Below, piece after piece: positions 7,433 to 16,309 of a DNA stretch of 19,310 nucleotides (the stretch's first letter is position 1; the number at the start of each line of letters is the position of its first letter). The notes below the pieces were generated by a model that was given only the letters and a program-made list of their open reading frames with translations, was not told where the DNA came from and did no database searches. A program made the position numbers and the translations under genes. Source of the stretch: Dehalococcoidia bacterium UBA2979 (GTDB lineage: Bacteria > Chloroflexota > Dehalococcoidia > UBA2979); assembly GCA_002348225.1 (NCBI GenBank), contig DEAP01000053.1:1-19310 (forward strand), read 5' to 3'.

Positions 7433-8785
7433 ATGAGCGACTCACAGAGCTCCCGAATGCTTCCTCTTGACGGTGTAAAAGTTGCTGCAGTGACGGTTGT
7501 ATGGGCGGGACCACACTGCACCCAGGTCTTGGCTGAATGGGGAGCCGAGGTCATTAGAGTAGAGCCAATTGACGCCATCCAGCCCTACTCGAGAGGGGCC
7601 GAGCGAATTGCGACGAAGGAGCAGGTAATCGTGAGCGTAAAGAATGGACTCACTCTCTCCGCTTATCCCGACTATGACCCCGGTCAAGAACCATGGAACA
7701 GGAATCCTGGTTTTAACTCTCATAGCCGTAATAAAAAGTCTATGGCCTGCAACATCATGACCCCTGAAGGGAAAATGGCTTTCTTAAAATTAATCAAAGA
7801 AGTCGACGTGTTAGTCGAAAACAATGTCCCTACAACTATTGAAAAGGCTGGGATCACATACGACACTCTCAAGGAAATAAATCCTCGTTTGATTATGCTT
7901 CGCATGCCCGCTTACGGGCTTTCAGGTCCGTACAAAGGGTACAGAGCATTCGGCACGCATGTAGAGGCAATGATTGGTCACCACTACATTCGTGGCTACC
8001 CAGACGGAACCCCAGATGAAACGGGCGAAGCTTTCACCGCCGATGCCTTTGCTGGACTTCTAGGAGCTACAGCGATCACTGCTGCTCTGCGCTATCGAGA
8101 TACCACAGGTGAAGGTCAACAAATTGAGATGCCACTTGCGGAAGGATTTCTACCAAATCTTGGGGAATTCATACTCGACTTTGAGATGAATAACCGAGTC
8201 GCAGGACCTCAAGGAAATACGCATCACTCGCACGCACCTCACGGGGTCTTCCCCACATCAGGGGATGATCAATGGATAGCAATAGACGTATCAGAAGATG
8301 AAGAATGGTTTTCACTTTGCGAGGTATTAGGTGCCGATACTCTCGCTAGTGATACTCGATTCCACACCCAGTTATCAAGATTTCAAAATCGTGATTTCTT
8401 GCATGATGAGCTGAACAAATACACAATCAAGCACCAAAAGTTCAACCTTTTTGTAGAACTACAGCAGTCTGGAGTATGTGCAGGGCCAGTCACAGATGAT
8501 GTGGAGCTCCTCGAATCTCCTCAGTTGATCGATCGTGGTTTCTTTGAGGAACTCGAATCACCCGTCATCGGTAAGCACAGATATCCTGGGATCATGACTA
8601 AGTGGGTTGGTACACCAAACTCAATCCGTACTCCTCCACCAAGACTGGGAGAACACACTGAGGAAATATATAAACAGCTACTGGGCTACAGTGATGAGGA
8701 ATATAACAAGCTACTCGAGGAGGGTCACGTCGGTGACAGGTATCCAGACCATCTCCTACCAGATTTCCTCAAAACGTCAAAATAA
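7433..8785 (+). CDS. Class III (CaiB/BaiF) CoA-transferase with catalytic Asp
   Basis: This 450-residue protein opens with LPLDGVKVAAVTVVWAGPH and LAEWGAEVIRVEP, the family N-terminal motif. It continues with NKKSMACNIMTPEGK, LVENNVPTTIEKAG, the RMPAYGLSGPYKGYRAFG block (157-174) and a C-terminal RLGEHTEEIYKQLLGYS. The candidate nucleophile is D204 in FTADAFAGLLGATA, at the place of the family's catalytic aspartate. An AGGTGAT ribosome-binding site lies in the last codons of the preceding gene and the ATG follows that stop by one base. The two proteins are thus probably made together, perhaps as a heteromer like other paired class III transferases (for example BbsEF or SmtAB). The acid substrate and CoA donor cannot be read from the sequence. 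It is somewhat longer than typical members, mainly from extra sequence near 55-95 and at the C-terminus. Confidence 0.9.
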   Translation: MSDSQSSRMLPLDGVKVAAVTVVWAGPHCTQVLAEWGAEVIRVEPIDAIQPYSRGAERIATKEQVIVSVKNGLTLSAYPDYDPGQEPWNRNPGFNSHSRNKKSMACNIMTPEGKMAFLKLIKEVDVLVENNVPTTIEKAGITYDTLKEINPRLIMLRMPAYGLSGPYKGYRAFGTHVEAMIGHHYIRGYPDGTPDETGEAFTADAFAGLLGATAITAALRYRDTTGEGQQIEMPLAEGFLPNLGEFILDFEMNNRVAGPQGNTHHSHAPHGVFPTSGDDQWIAIDVSEDEEWFSLCEVLGADTLASDTRFHTQLSRFQNRDFLHDELNKYTIKHQKFNLFVELQQSGVCAGPVTDDVELLESPQLIDRGFFEELESPVIGKHRYPGIMTKWVGTPNSIRTPPPRLGEHTEEIYKQLLGYSDEEYNKLLEEGHVGDRYPDHLLPDFLKTSK

Positions 8786-8800
8786 TCAGAAACTAGTAAT

Positions 8801-9622
8801 TTGCTGACGGAAATCATCGAACCCCTGCTTCTCATTTTCATTGGTGCAGCCATCGGCACATATGCTGGTGCGATCGGGGCCGGGGGTGGGTTTCTGATCG
8901 CACCTTTTCTACTGTTCAGATATCCCACTGCGACTGCAGCGGAGATAACTGCCGCCTCGCTCTTATATGTAGTTGTCAATTCTGCACTTCAAGTTTTAGT
9001 CGCATTTAAGGAAAATCGAATTGACGGCCGTCTGGTAGTGCTGCTTGCTGCGATAGGGGTACCAGCTGCAGTTGCGGGAGGAGCTACAACAGGACTAGTT
9101 CCCCGAGACTACTTCGCGGTTGGATTTGGCGTCTTCTTGGTACTAATCGGCATGTACGTAATTGTCCGACCAACGGCAGTCCCGGAACCCTCAACTGGCG
9201 ACGGCTGGCAAAGGAATATCAAAGACAGAAATGGGACTGTCTTTCGGTTTAGGGTTCCTCTAATTCGCTCAGCATTAGCTCAGGCAGCTACGGCATTTTT
9301 CTCGGCCCTTGCAGGTATCGGTGGTGGGCCAATCGGAATGCCTGTAATGACTCGCGTGCAGAAAGTGCCTCATGAAATCGCGGTACCAAGCATGCATCTA
9401 CTAATATTTATCCAATCAATCTCGGTCACAGGCCTGCATATAGTGAATGAGACAAATGGATCTCCTCTTAGTGATCTCCCTTGGTTGGCTGCAGGCGTAA
9501 TAATATCGGCTCCTCTAGCGGCCAAATTCCGTCGGATTGCTGGCGAGGGGAAATTAATGAGAGCTCTTGCGATTGGACTTATTGCCATCGGTGCAAGTGC
9601 GGTCTTCGATATTTTCAGATAA
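8801..9622 (+). CDS. TauE/SafE-family membrane permease
   Basis: This is a very hydrophobic 273-residue protein with the two half-repeats of the TauE/SafE (formerly DUF81) family. They are GAGGGFLIAPFLL near 26-38 and AGIGGGPIGMPVMT near 171-184, each followed by several membrane helices, about eight in total. A hydrophilic loop at about 125-150 separates the halves. Family members move sulfite, sulfoacetate and other small organic anions across the cytoplasmic membrane, but the direction and substrate of this one are unknown. In-frame stops TAG and TAA lie directly before TTG 8801, so translation must begin at this TTG or a near non-ATG codon; no ATG occurs until codon 118. It follows the CoA-transferases by 15 bases and so is likely co-transcribed, which links transport to the acid activated by those enzymes (inference). 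Confidence 0.87.
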   Translation: MLTEIIEPLLLIFIGAAIGTYAGAIGAGGGFLIAPFLLFRYPTATAAEITAASLLYVVVNSALQVLVAFKENRIDGRLVVLLAAIGVPAAVAGGATTGLVPRDYFAVGFGVFLVLIGMYVIVRPTAVPEPSTGDGWQRNIKDRNGTVFRFRVPLIRSALAQAATAFFSALAGIGGGPIGMPVMTRVQKVPHEIAVPSMHLLIFIQSISVTGLHIVNETNGSPLSDLPWLAAGVIISAPLAAKFRRIAGEGKLMRALAIGLIAIGASAVFDIFR

Positions 9623-9633
9623 TATTCATCTTT

Positions 9634-10947
9634 ATGAGTCCCAGTAAGCTAATTTCTAAAGAAGAGTTCCTGAAACGACGCGAACGTTTTATGAGAAAAA
9701 TAGGGGATGGAAATGTTGCAGTCGTCGTATCTGGCGAGGAAATTATAAGAAATGGAGACGTATATTATCCATTTAGGCAGAATTCCTCCTTCCACTACCT
9801 AACAGGGTTTCCAGAACCGAGCTCAGTCGCTGTGTTTGCCCCAGGTACTGAAAAACCATACAGCCTATTCGTCCGACCGCATGACCCTGTCATGGAAACA
9901 TGGGTTGGGCCACGGATAGGTCTTCGCAAAACTATGAGCCGATTCGGTGCCGACCGTTCATTCGATATCGCGGACATTCTCGAGGAACTCCCAAAACTTT
10001 TGAACCGGGCTGACACAATTTGGTACAGCATCGGTAGCAACGCAAAGATCGATCAAATCGTTGGAAACCAAATTTCTGAACGAAGAGACGGACTACAACG
10101 AGGTGGCGCTGCCCTGCAAGCCGTACGAGACCCACAAGAATTAATTGACGAACTAAGGTTAATTAAATCGCGAAGTGAGATAAACGCGCTACAGAGAGCC
10201 ATAGACATCACTGCCGCTGGACTCGCCCATATCCGAGACTACGTCGAGCCCGGAAAAACAGAATACGAGGTCCAAGGAACCTTGGAGTCTGAATATCGAA
10301 AGCTGGGATCACCTCGGGATGGTTTCCCGTCGATAGTCGCAGCAGGACATAATTCCTGTACGCTTCATTATATCGACAATCGTGATCTCATCAAAAACGG
10401 AGATTTGCTCCTCCTCGATACGGGCGCTGAATGGGATTTTTATTCTGCCGATGTCAGTCGTACCTACCCGGCAAACGGTAAATTCACCCCCGCTCAGAAA
10501 GACGTCTACGAGATTGTGTGGTCAGCACAGCAAACAGCGATCGATGCGGTACGTCCGGGAGCTAGTTTCTATGACCCACATGATGCGGCTGTCCGGGTGT
10601 TGATAGAAGGGCTGAAAGATCTGAAAGTGCTCAAGGGTAGTAGGAAGTCTATCGAATCGTCATTCGGTTATAGACCATACTACATGCATGGCACCAGCCA
10701 TTGGCTTGGTCTGGATGTTCATGACGCTGGAAAATATCGAAACGCGGATCAAACACCCGTAGCTCTGAAACCAGGAATGGTACTCACAGTTGAACCTGGA
10801 CTCTACTTCCCTAGATCGATCGATGGCATTCCAGCTGAGCTGCGTGGAATCGGAATTAGAATCGAAGACGACATTCTTGTTACCCGAACAAAATACCGAA
10901 ATCTCTCAGCTGCAATACCATCTAAATCAGACGAAGTATCAGATTAA
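9634..10947 (+). CDS. pepP: Xaa-Pro aminopeptidase (aminopeptidase P, M24B)
   Basis: This 437-residue protein is about the length of Escherichia coli PepP (441). An N-terminal aminopeptidase P domain (about 5-140, with YPFRQNSSFHYLTGFPEP) precedes a pita-bread catalytic domain. All five dinuclear metal ligands are visible: D262 in LLLDTGAEW, D273 in YSADVSRTYP, H356 in MHGTSHWLG, E387 in LTVEPGLYF and E411 in IRIEDDIL. It removes N-terminal residues that precede proline, in the cytoplasm. The open frame extends upstream to 9481, but that part overlaps the permease gene and does not look like protein; ATG 9634 matches the family N-terminus. It lies 11 bases after the permease stop, with no clear ribosome-binding site, suggesting coupling. 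Its TAA (10945-10947) overlaps the stop codon of the convergent nrdJ. Confidence 0.95.
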   Translation: MSPSKLISKEEFLKRRERFMRKIGDGNVAVVVSGEEIIRNGDVYYPFRQNSSFHYLTGFPEPSSVAVFAPGTEKPYSLFVRPHDPVMETWVGPRIGLRKTMSRFGADRSFDIADILEELPKLLNRADTIWYSIGSNAKIDQIVGNQISERRDGLQRGGAALQAVRDPQELIDELRLIKSRSEINALQRAIDITAAGLAHIRDYVEPGKTEYEVQGTLESEYRKLGSPRDGFPSIVAAGHNSCTLHYIDNRDLIKNGDLLLLDTGAEWDFYSADVSRTYPANGKFTPAQKDVYEIVWSAQQTAIDAVRPGASFYDPHDAAVRVLIEGLKDLKVLKGSRKSIESSFGYRPYYMHGTSHWLGLDVHDAGKYRNADQTPVALKPGMVLTVEPGLYFPRSIDGIPAELRGIGIRIEDDILVTRTKYRNLSAAIPSKSDEVSD

Positions 10948-13900
10948 CTACAACCTGTCGTTTCCCCACATATCACACATTTCAGACAAGTTCCGGAACG
11001 CACCATCTTGAATTCACCACACATAGGACAGGCATCGCCCTCAAAACCATATCTCTTCGCCTCAATCTGTTGAGCCATAATGGTTGGTTCACCAGTCTCT
11101 GAAATCAAATTACTGGCAGCCGTGGGCACCGAGATTTCTGATTTTGGTTCATCAATAACAGGTAGCGCCGCAGGAAATTCCAATACGGATATATTGTCTG
11201 GTGCTTCACTCTGCTCGCTTGAATATACCTCTGTATTTGTTTCATCTATCTCAGCCTCAATAGCTGGCACATGAGCAAGATTATCCATACCGAGATATGT
11301 GACACCAAGATCTCTGAATATATAGTCGATAATCGACCGTGCATTCTTAATTCGGTCATGCCCTTGTACGATACCGGCTGGCTCAAAAGCTCTGAAGGTA
11401 AATTTGTCAACGAATGTTTCCAACGGGACGCCATGCTGTAGACCCACTGACACAGCTGTTGCAAAACAGTTCATCAGACTTCGAAAGGCTGCACCGTCCT
11501 TCGCGGTGTCAATGAATATCTCACCAAGCCGGGGTCTGCCGTCACGCCCTACTTCTGGATAGTCTCCAGTCCTGAGATAAATTGTGTGACCACCGACTGT
11601 CGCCTTTTGGGTATAACCGCCCGGCCGTCTAGCCGGAAGCTCTTCCCGCTGACCTCGTCCAAGACCAATCAATCTTTCGGCGGACTCCACTATGGCCTGA
11701 GTGAATTCCTCTGTATCCTCAAACTCATCCGCTCCGAAAAGTAAGGCGCTCTTGTCGGAGGAAAGTGGTTGTGAAAGTTTCGAACCATCTCGATATAGTG
11801 CCAATGCCTTGACCCCAAGAGATGCCGCCTCATCATAGACCTCTGTGACTTCCGTGACAGTAGCCTCAGCGGGCATATTGATTGTCTTTGATATGGCACC
11901 TGACAGGAATGGTTGTGCAGCTGCCAACATCCGCACATGTGCCATAGGATCGATGTACCGCGTGCCGTAATCACCGCACTTATTTGCGCAATCAAATACT
12001 GCCAGATGTCCGTCTTCTAGATATGGTGCACCTTCAACTGTCATTCGACCATTCACATAGTCGTTGGCCTCAGTAATTTGTTCGACCGAATAGCCAACTG
12101 CACTCAACAGATCGAACCCAAACACAGATGCGTCATCCTCGTTGAGACCAATCTTAGATATAAAGCCCTCCCTGGCAACCAAAGTGTTGAAAGCCACAGA
12201 AATATGAGGGGCCCATACCAAAGCATCTTCGACTGCCTGAATGTCATCACTTTCAAATCCAATAGTCGCCAGTGAACCTATATTGATACCTGGAGCGCCT
12301 TCTAGCGTATGAGCTCCAATAGTGTATTGAGTGATCTCCTGTATCTGCTCCTCTGAATAGCCAAGCTCCTTTAACGCTAATGGTACTGACTCGTTAATTA
12401 TTCGGAAGAAACCGCCACCAGCTAGCTTTTTGAACTTGACTAGCGCAAAATCTGGCTCTACGCCAGTAGTATCACAATCCATTAGCAGACCGATGGTGCC
12501 GGTTGGTGCGATTAGCGTGGTCTGAGCATTTCTAAACCCGTGGGCTCCGCCCAATTCAACAGCTGTATCCCACCATTTCCTCGCAGAAGATAAAAGTTTT
12601 TCATCAGCATCGATCTCATTGATCGGCATGGGGAGAACACTAAGTTGCTCATAATCATCCGGTGGCGCCGCAATGGCAGCTCTTCTATGATTCCGCATAA
12701 CGCGCATCATATTTTCTGCGTTTTCTTCGTATCGTGGGAATGGTCCTATTTCAGATGCCATTTCCGCCGACGTAGCATAAGAACATCCTGTCATGATCGC
12801 AGTTAATGTCCCAGACATTGCCAACGCCTCAGGTGAATCGTAAGGCACACCCTTTTGCATGAGTAGTGCACCTAAATTGGCATAACCTAAACCAAGGGTT
12901 CTATAGTCATACGACCGGCGAGCAATGGCTTCTGAAGGAAACTGAGCCATGAGGACCGAAATCTCTAGCACTATAGTCCACAGTCTTATTCCATGCTCAT
13001 AGCCCTCAATATCGAACTCTTTGGTCGTGGTGTCATAAAATGACGCAAGATTCAATGAAGCCAAGTTACACGCAGTATCATCCAAGAACATGTATTCAGA
13101 ACAGGGATTCGAACCATTAATCCGCCCGCCAGCTGGGCTGGTATGCCACTCATTTATCGTGGAATCATACTGAACACCAGGATCAGCACTTTGCCAAGCC
13201 GCTAGCGCCACCTTCGACCATAAGTCTTTTGCTCGAATAGTCCTTGAAACGTTTCCGTCAGTACGGCGCGTCAGGTCCCACGAGTCATCTCGGCGGACAG
13301 CATCAAGAAATTCAGCAGTAACCCGAATGGAATTATTTGAGTTTTGCCCAGATACACTCTGATAAGCTTCACCCTGCCAATCTAAATCAAACTCCGCAAA
13401 ATCAAGCTGACCAAGACCTTGCTCGACCAAATCCAACACGCGAACAATCACAGCTTCAACTACGTTATCAGCACGTGCTAGGCGGATAGCCTTACGCAGT
13501 GATTTATTTTTCTCTACATCAGTTCCACCGATTGATTGATCAGATGCTAGATCAAAAATACTAGTCAAATGGCGTCTAGTTATTTTCGCTCCCGTTACGA
13601 GGGCAGCTACTTTCTGCTCTTCATTGACCTTCCAGTCCACGAATTCCTCAATATCGGGATGATCCGCATCAAGTATCACCATCTTTGCTGCTCGTCTTGT
13701 AGTTCCGCCGGATTTAATCGCACCGGCTGCACGGTCACCAATTTTCAAAAAAGACATTAGACCGGAGGATTGGCCGCCACCCGATAATTCTTCACTGTCA
13801 CCTCTTATAGAAGAGAAATTCGATCCGGTACCCGACCCATATTTGAACACACGTGCCTCACGAGTCCAAAGATCCATTATCCCGCCTTGATTAACCAAAT

Positions 13901-14495
13901 CATCAGCAACAGATTGGATAAAACACGCGTGAGGTTGAGGTCGCTCATACGCCGACGTTGACGGTTTCATTTCTGCAGATTCAGGATCTACAAACCAGTG
14001 ACCTTGAGGTGGACCTTGTATTCCGTAGGCCCAATTGAGTCCTGTGTTAAACCATTGCGGTGAATTAGGAGCGACCATCTGCCGCGCCATCATATGCCTT
14101 ACTTCATCGGCAAAAGCTAGAGCATTTTCGTCATCATCAAAATAACCATTCTTCAAGCCCCAGTAAGCCCATGTAAGCCCCAGGCGATCGAAAGCTTCAC
14201 GAGCATCGACTTCTCCTCGGAAGTTGGTTCCCTCTGCAGGCATCCTTCTCTGAGCCCACTCTGGTACTCCTTCCTCAGGAACTGGAACCGACTCTTCGGG
14301 TACGCCCGCTCTGCGAAAATACTTTTGAGCCATCACATCAGTCGCCACCTGTGAAAATGATTCCGGAATCAGAATGTCATTAGCTTCAAATACAACTGTC
14401 CCATCAAATTCAGTTATCTTCGAATCTTTCTTTACAAAATTAACGCCCTGATATGGACTTTGACCTGCCTTGGTGAAGCGACGTTTGATATGCAT
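10944..14495 (-). CDS. nrdJ: Vitamin B12-dependent class II ribonucleoside-diphosphate reductase
   Basis: This 1183-residue protein reduces ribonucleotides to deoxyribonucleotides using adenosylcobalamin. The active site is in place: thiyl-radical C465 in NPCSEY with N463 and E467, and redox pair C191 (PHACFIQSV) and C476 (DTACNLASLNL). The loop PTGTIGLLMDCDTTGVEPD follows near 665-683. A late TSCPD-type region covers about 970-1080. The tail (1156-1182) carries six cysteines (CPMCGEF, then CLKCVICG and a final GCS), the zinc-binding or electron-relay tail known in many bacterial NrdJ proteins. No N-terminal ATP-cone is visible. The start is firm: AGGAG lies 6-7 bases before ATG 14495. No intein is present. 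A cobalamin riboswitch was not seen in the leader. Its stop codon overlaps that of pepP on the other strand. Confidence 0.97.
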   Translation of the reverse strand: MHIKRRFTKAGQSPYQGVNFVKKDSKITEFDGTVVFEANDILIPESFSQVATDVMAQKYFRRAGVPEESVPVPEEGVPEWAQRRMPAEGTNFRGEVDAREAFDRLGLTWAYWGLKNGYFDDDENALAFADEVRHMMARQMVAPNSPQWFNTGLNWAYGIQGPPQGHWFVDPESAEMKPSTSAYERPQPHACFIQSVADDLVNQGGIMDLWTREARVFKYGSGTGSNFSSIRGDSEELSGGGQSSGLMSFLKIGDRAAGAIKSGGTTRRAAKMVILDADHPDIEEFVDWKVNEEQKVAALVTGAKITRRHLTSIFDLASDQSIGGTDVEKNKSLRKAIRLARADNVVEAVIVRVLDLVEQGLGQLDFAEFDLDWQGEAYQSVSGQNSNNSIRVTAEFLDAVRRDDSWDLTRRTDGNVSRTIRAKDLWSKVALAAWQSADPGVQYDSTINEWHTSPAGGRINGSNPCSEYMFLDDTACNLASLNLASFYDTTTKEFDIEGYEHGIRLWTIVLEISVLMAQFPSEAIARRSYDYRTLGLGYANLGALLMQKGVPYDSPEALAMSGTLTAIMTGCSYATSAEMASEIGPFPRYEENAENMMRVMRNHRRAAIAAPPDDYEQLSVLPMPINEIDADEKLLSSARKWWDTAVELGGAHGFRNAQTTLIAPTGTIGLLMDCDTTGVEPDFALVKFKKLAGGGFFRIINESVPLALKELGYSEEQIQEITQYTIGAHTLEGAPGINIGSLATIGFESDDIQAVEDALVWAPHISVAFNTLVAREGFISKIGLNEDDASVFGFDLLSAVGYSVEQITEANDYVNGRMTVEGAPYLEDGHLAVFDCANKCGDYGTRYIDPMAHVRMLAAAQPFLSGAISKTINMPAEATVTEVTEVYDEAASLGVKALALYRDGSKLSQPLSSDKSALLFGADEFEDTEEFTQAIVESAERLIGLGRGQREELPARRPGGYTQKATVGGHTIYLRTGDYPEVGRDGRPRLGEIFIDTAKDGAAFRSLMNCFATAVSVGLQHGVPLETFVDKFTFRAFEPAGIVQGHDRIKNARSIIDYIFRDLGVTYLGMDNLAHVPAIEAEIDETNTEVYSSEQSEAPDNISVLEFPAALPVIDEPKSEISVPTAASNLISETGEPTIMAQQIEAKRYGFEGDACPMCGEFKMVRSGTCLKCVICGETTGCS

Positions 14496-14608
14496 TTATT
14501 TCTCCTAATGAGTGCGTTACGATTTCTTTCTATCTAGCACCGATTCTCGAGCGAATTTATAGCGTTACTTGCCCGAATATTTGCGTCAAAAAACGCTGGG
14601 TAATGAAC

Positions 14609-14636
14609 TGTACAATTTTTCGTAGTCGCCTGTCAA
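14609..14636 (-). promoter_or_regulatory. Weak candidate promoter upstream of nrdJ
   Basis: The 232 bases between nrdJ and yaaA hold a perfect consensus -35, TTGACA (complement of 14631-14636). It is 16 bases from TGTACA (complement of 14609-14614), which matches a -10 only partly. A 10-base palindrome TAGGCGCCTA lies just upstream at 14648-14657. I saw no NrdR-box pair and no B12-box-like riboswitch core in this leader. Confidence 0.25.
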
Positions 14637-14727
14637 TATCAAGTGCGTAGGCGCCTATACATTTAGTAAGAAAAAACTAACCAATTCGATAATTGATTAA
14701 CAATGACGCTATTGAACCGTTCACTAA

Positions 14728-15495
14728 TTAGCCTCTAAGGAACACTGGACCTGCCTCGGTCGACAAATCATGACTATATTCGTAGCCTTCTTCTCGAAAA
14801 CCCGCAAGATCTGAAGGTTGCTCAATACGATTCTGTATCATCCATCTGGCCATCACACCCCTAGCATTCTTGGCAAAAAACGAAATAATCTTATACTGGC
14901 CGTTCTTCCAATCCTTGAACACTGGTGTATTAACAGTCACAGTGTCTCGATTCATCGAAACCGCCTTGAAGTACTCATTCGAAGCCAAATTAACGATAAT
15001 TTCATCGCCAGACTTTTCCAGATCGTCAATAATCTGGTCAAAGATTTGCGTTCCCCAATAGTCATATAGATCTGAGCCAATCGCCGTTTCCACCTTGGTC
15101 CCCATTTCGAGGCGATACGGCTGGATAAGATCCAAGGGGCGCAACAGCCCGTATAAACCTGACAAAATTCTAAGATGATTCTGCGCATATTCGAGGTCTT
15201 CATCATTGAATTTTTCGATATCTAATCCCTTGTATACGTCACCCGTGAACGCGTACGCCGCAGGTTTCGAATTATTCTCCGTAAAGGGAGTCTTGAATGA
15301 GTCAAATCGCTCCGCTGTTAACGCACCAATCTTCTCACTCACAGACATGAGCGACATGAGATCGGCCGTGCTGTAAGACCTCATCGTTTCTACAAGGTCT
15401 TTGCTCTTATTCAGTAAACGAGGCTTGGTACTCTGCAGGTTGCACTGCCATCCATCAAAATTTTGTCCCTTTGCCGGTGACAATAAAATGAGCAT
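14728..15495 (-). CDS. yaaA: YaaA-family peroxide stress protein
   Basis: This 255-residue protein is close to Escherichia coli YaaA in length and shows the family's conserved segments. These are the N-terminal LILLSPAKGQNFD, YAFTGDVYKGLD (81-92), RILSGLYGLLRPLDLIQPYR (109-128) followed by LEMGTK, VNLASNEYFKAV, and FFAKNARGVMARW near the end. In E. coli YaaA is part of the OxyR response, limits free intracellular iron during peroxide stress and binds DNA. The same role here is inferred from family membership only. The ATG at 15495 matches the family N-terminus; upstream bases give no clear Shine-Dalgarno site. It points the same way as nrdJ, 232 bases upstream of it, so the two may be separately transcribed. 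The 195 bases between it and the next gene hold nothing I can name. Confidence 0.92.
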   Translation of the reverse strand: MLILLSPAKGQNFDGWQCNLQSTKPRLLNKSKDLVETMRSYSTADLMSLMSVSEKIGALTAERFDSFKTPFTENNSKPAAYAFTGDVYKGLDIEKFNDEDLEYAQNHLRILSGLYGLLRPLDLIQPYRLEMGTKVETAIGSDLYDYWGTQIFDQIIDDLEKSGDEIIVNLASNEYFKAVSMNRDTVTVNTPVFKDWKNGQYKIISFFAKNARGVMARWMIQNRIEQPSDLAGFREEGYEYSHDLSTEAGPVFLRG

Positions 15496-15690
15496 GATTC
15501 AAACCCGTTCTGCCATCGAGCTACGTTTCACTATTTCTATGGCACCTACAGGATATCAATATATTAAAGAGTTTAGGCTTCGGTAATTAGCTTGACTAAC
15601 TCCCATGACAACATAAACGATTATCGCAACCCAATTAAGTAAATCGATATCGCTGGCGATGTTATCTCTATAACTTTGTGCCCCTTGAAC

Positions 15691-16248
15691 TCAATAGACT
15701 CGGCGAACATCACTAACGTTACGAAGTGCATCTGCCAGTTGGGATAGAACCCAGTCACTTGCCCCGGAGTCACCACCCCAATCCCAGGCCCGTTGTAGGC
15801 GTGGCATTGCCTCGGTCTCTAGTGACTGCGACAGTCGACCAACTGCATCAAGGCTCATTCGACTCATACCAAGAGTCATTCCGAATTTTGTTCGGCGGTA
15901 GTCCTCAGCGTAAAGTTGTAATTTTTGACCATTCAAGAGCGCATCTATTTCTTCGATTTCTGTCAGTTCGATTTTGCTAAACGTCGTGGGCTCACGTTGG
16001 GGAGGTCTCCGCTTTTCCTCGTCCGATATCTTTCCACTAATTTCGCGCCGAAACCATGAGACTCGCTCGTCAATAGGACGGTTGTTCAGCTGTCCCTGCA
16101 CTTCTTCAATAGATGCTGACATACCTTTCGCCAGGAGTTTTCGAGAATTTTCCAGATATTCACTGACGTACTCTCTTAACTCATCATCGGTCATTTCGGA
16201 AAGTTGTTTGGATTTGGGCAACTCATTATTCTCTGTTTCTATATGCAT
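15691..16248 (-). CDS. Hypothetical protein in the recombinase scar
   Basis: Not recognised. The predicted product is a soluble, charged, mostly helical protein of 185 residues. It has an acidic N-terminal part (SEMTDDELREYVSEYLENS), a central proline/arginine patch (RRPPQREP), a helical block rich in EIEEID, and a Met/Arg-rich segment (KFGMTLGMSRMSLDAVG). It ends near WDWGGDSGASDWVLSQLADALRN. There is no signal peptide, membrane helix or cysteine cluster. The open frame runs 70 codons further upstream to 16458, but that extension lies antisense to the recombinase remnant and lacks a ribosome-binding site, so ATG 16248 is preferred with moderate confidence. No neighbour suggests a function. 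It may be cargo left from the integrated element or a lineage-specific gene. Confidence 0.55.
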   Translation of the reverse strand: MHIETENNELPKSKQLSEMTDDELREYVSEYLENSRKLLAKGMSASIEEVQGQLNNRPIDERVSWFRREISGKISDEEKRRPPQREPTTFSKIELTEIEEIDALLNGQKLQLYAEDYRRTKFGMTLGMSRMSLDAVGRLSQSLETEAMPRLQRAWDWGGDSGASDWVLSQLADALRNVSDVRRVY

Positions 16249-16309
16249 AGGTTTGAGCCTACTGAAATGCAGAGAATCATTCAAACTGAATCCTCCTCCA
16301 AGACCCACA

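Noticed and set aside
9481..9633. N-terminal extension of pepP
   Set aside because: It lies inside the permease gene in another frame and does not match the aminopeptidase P N-terminus; ATG 9634 does.
12110..12120. 11-base match (GATCGAACCCA) to the T-arm region of tRNA-Lys, as a possible second attachment site
   Set aside because: It lies inside intact nrdJ coding sequence and does not extend, so chance is the best explanation.
10944..14495. Possible intein in the long nrdJ
   Set aside because: No splice-junction pattern (Cys/Ser start and His-Asn end) is seen, and the length is normal for class II enzymes with a Cys-rich tail.
14496..14727. Cobalamin riboswitch before the B12-dependent reductase
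   Set aside because: No B12-box-like core was seen on the minus strand and the gap is short; only weak promoter-like hexamers are visible.
15974..16309. Upstream part of the plus-strand open frame that ends in the recombinase tail
   Set aside because: This part is antisense to the hypothetical gene, shows no recombinase motifs, and its low-complexity Ser-rich look is that of a shadow frame.
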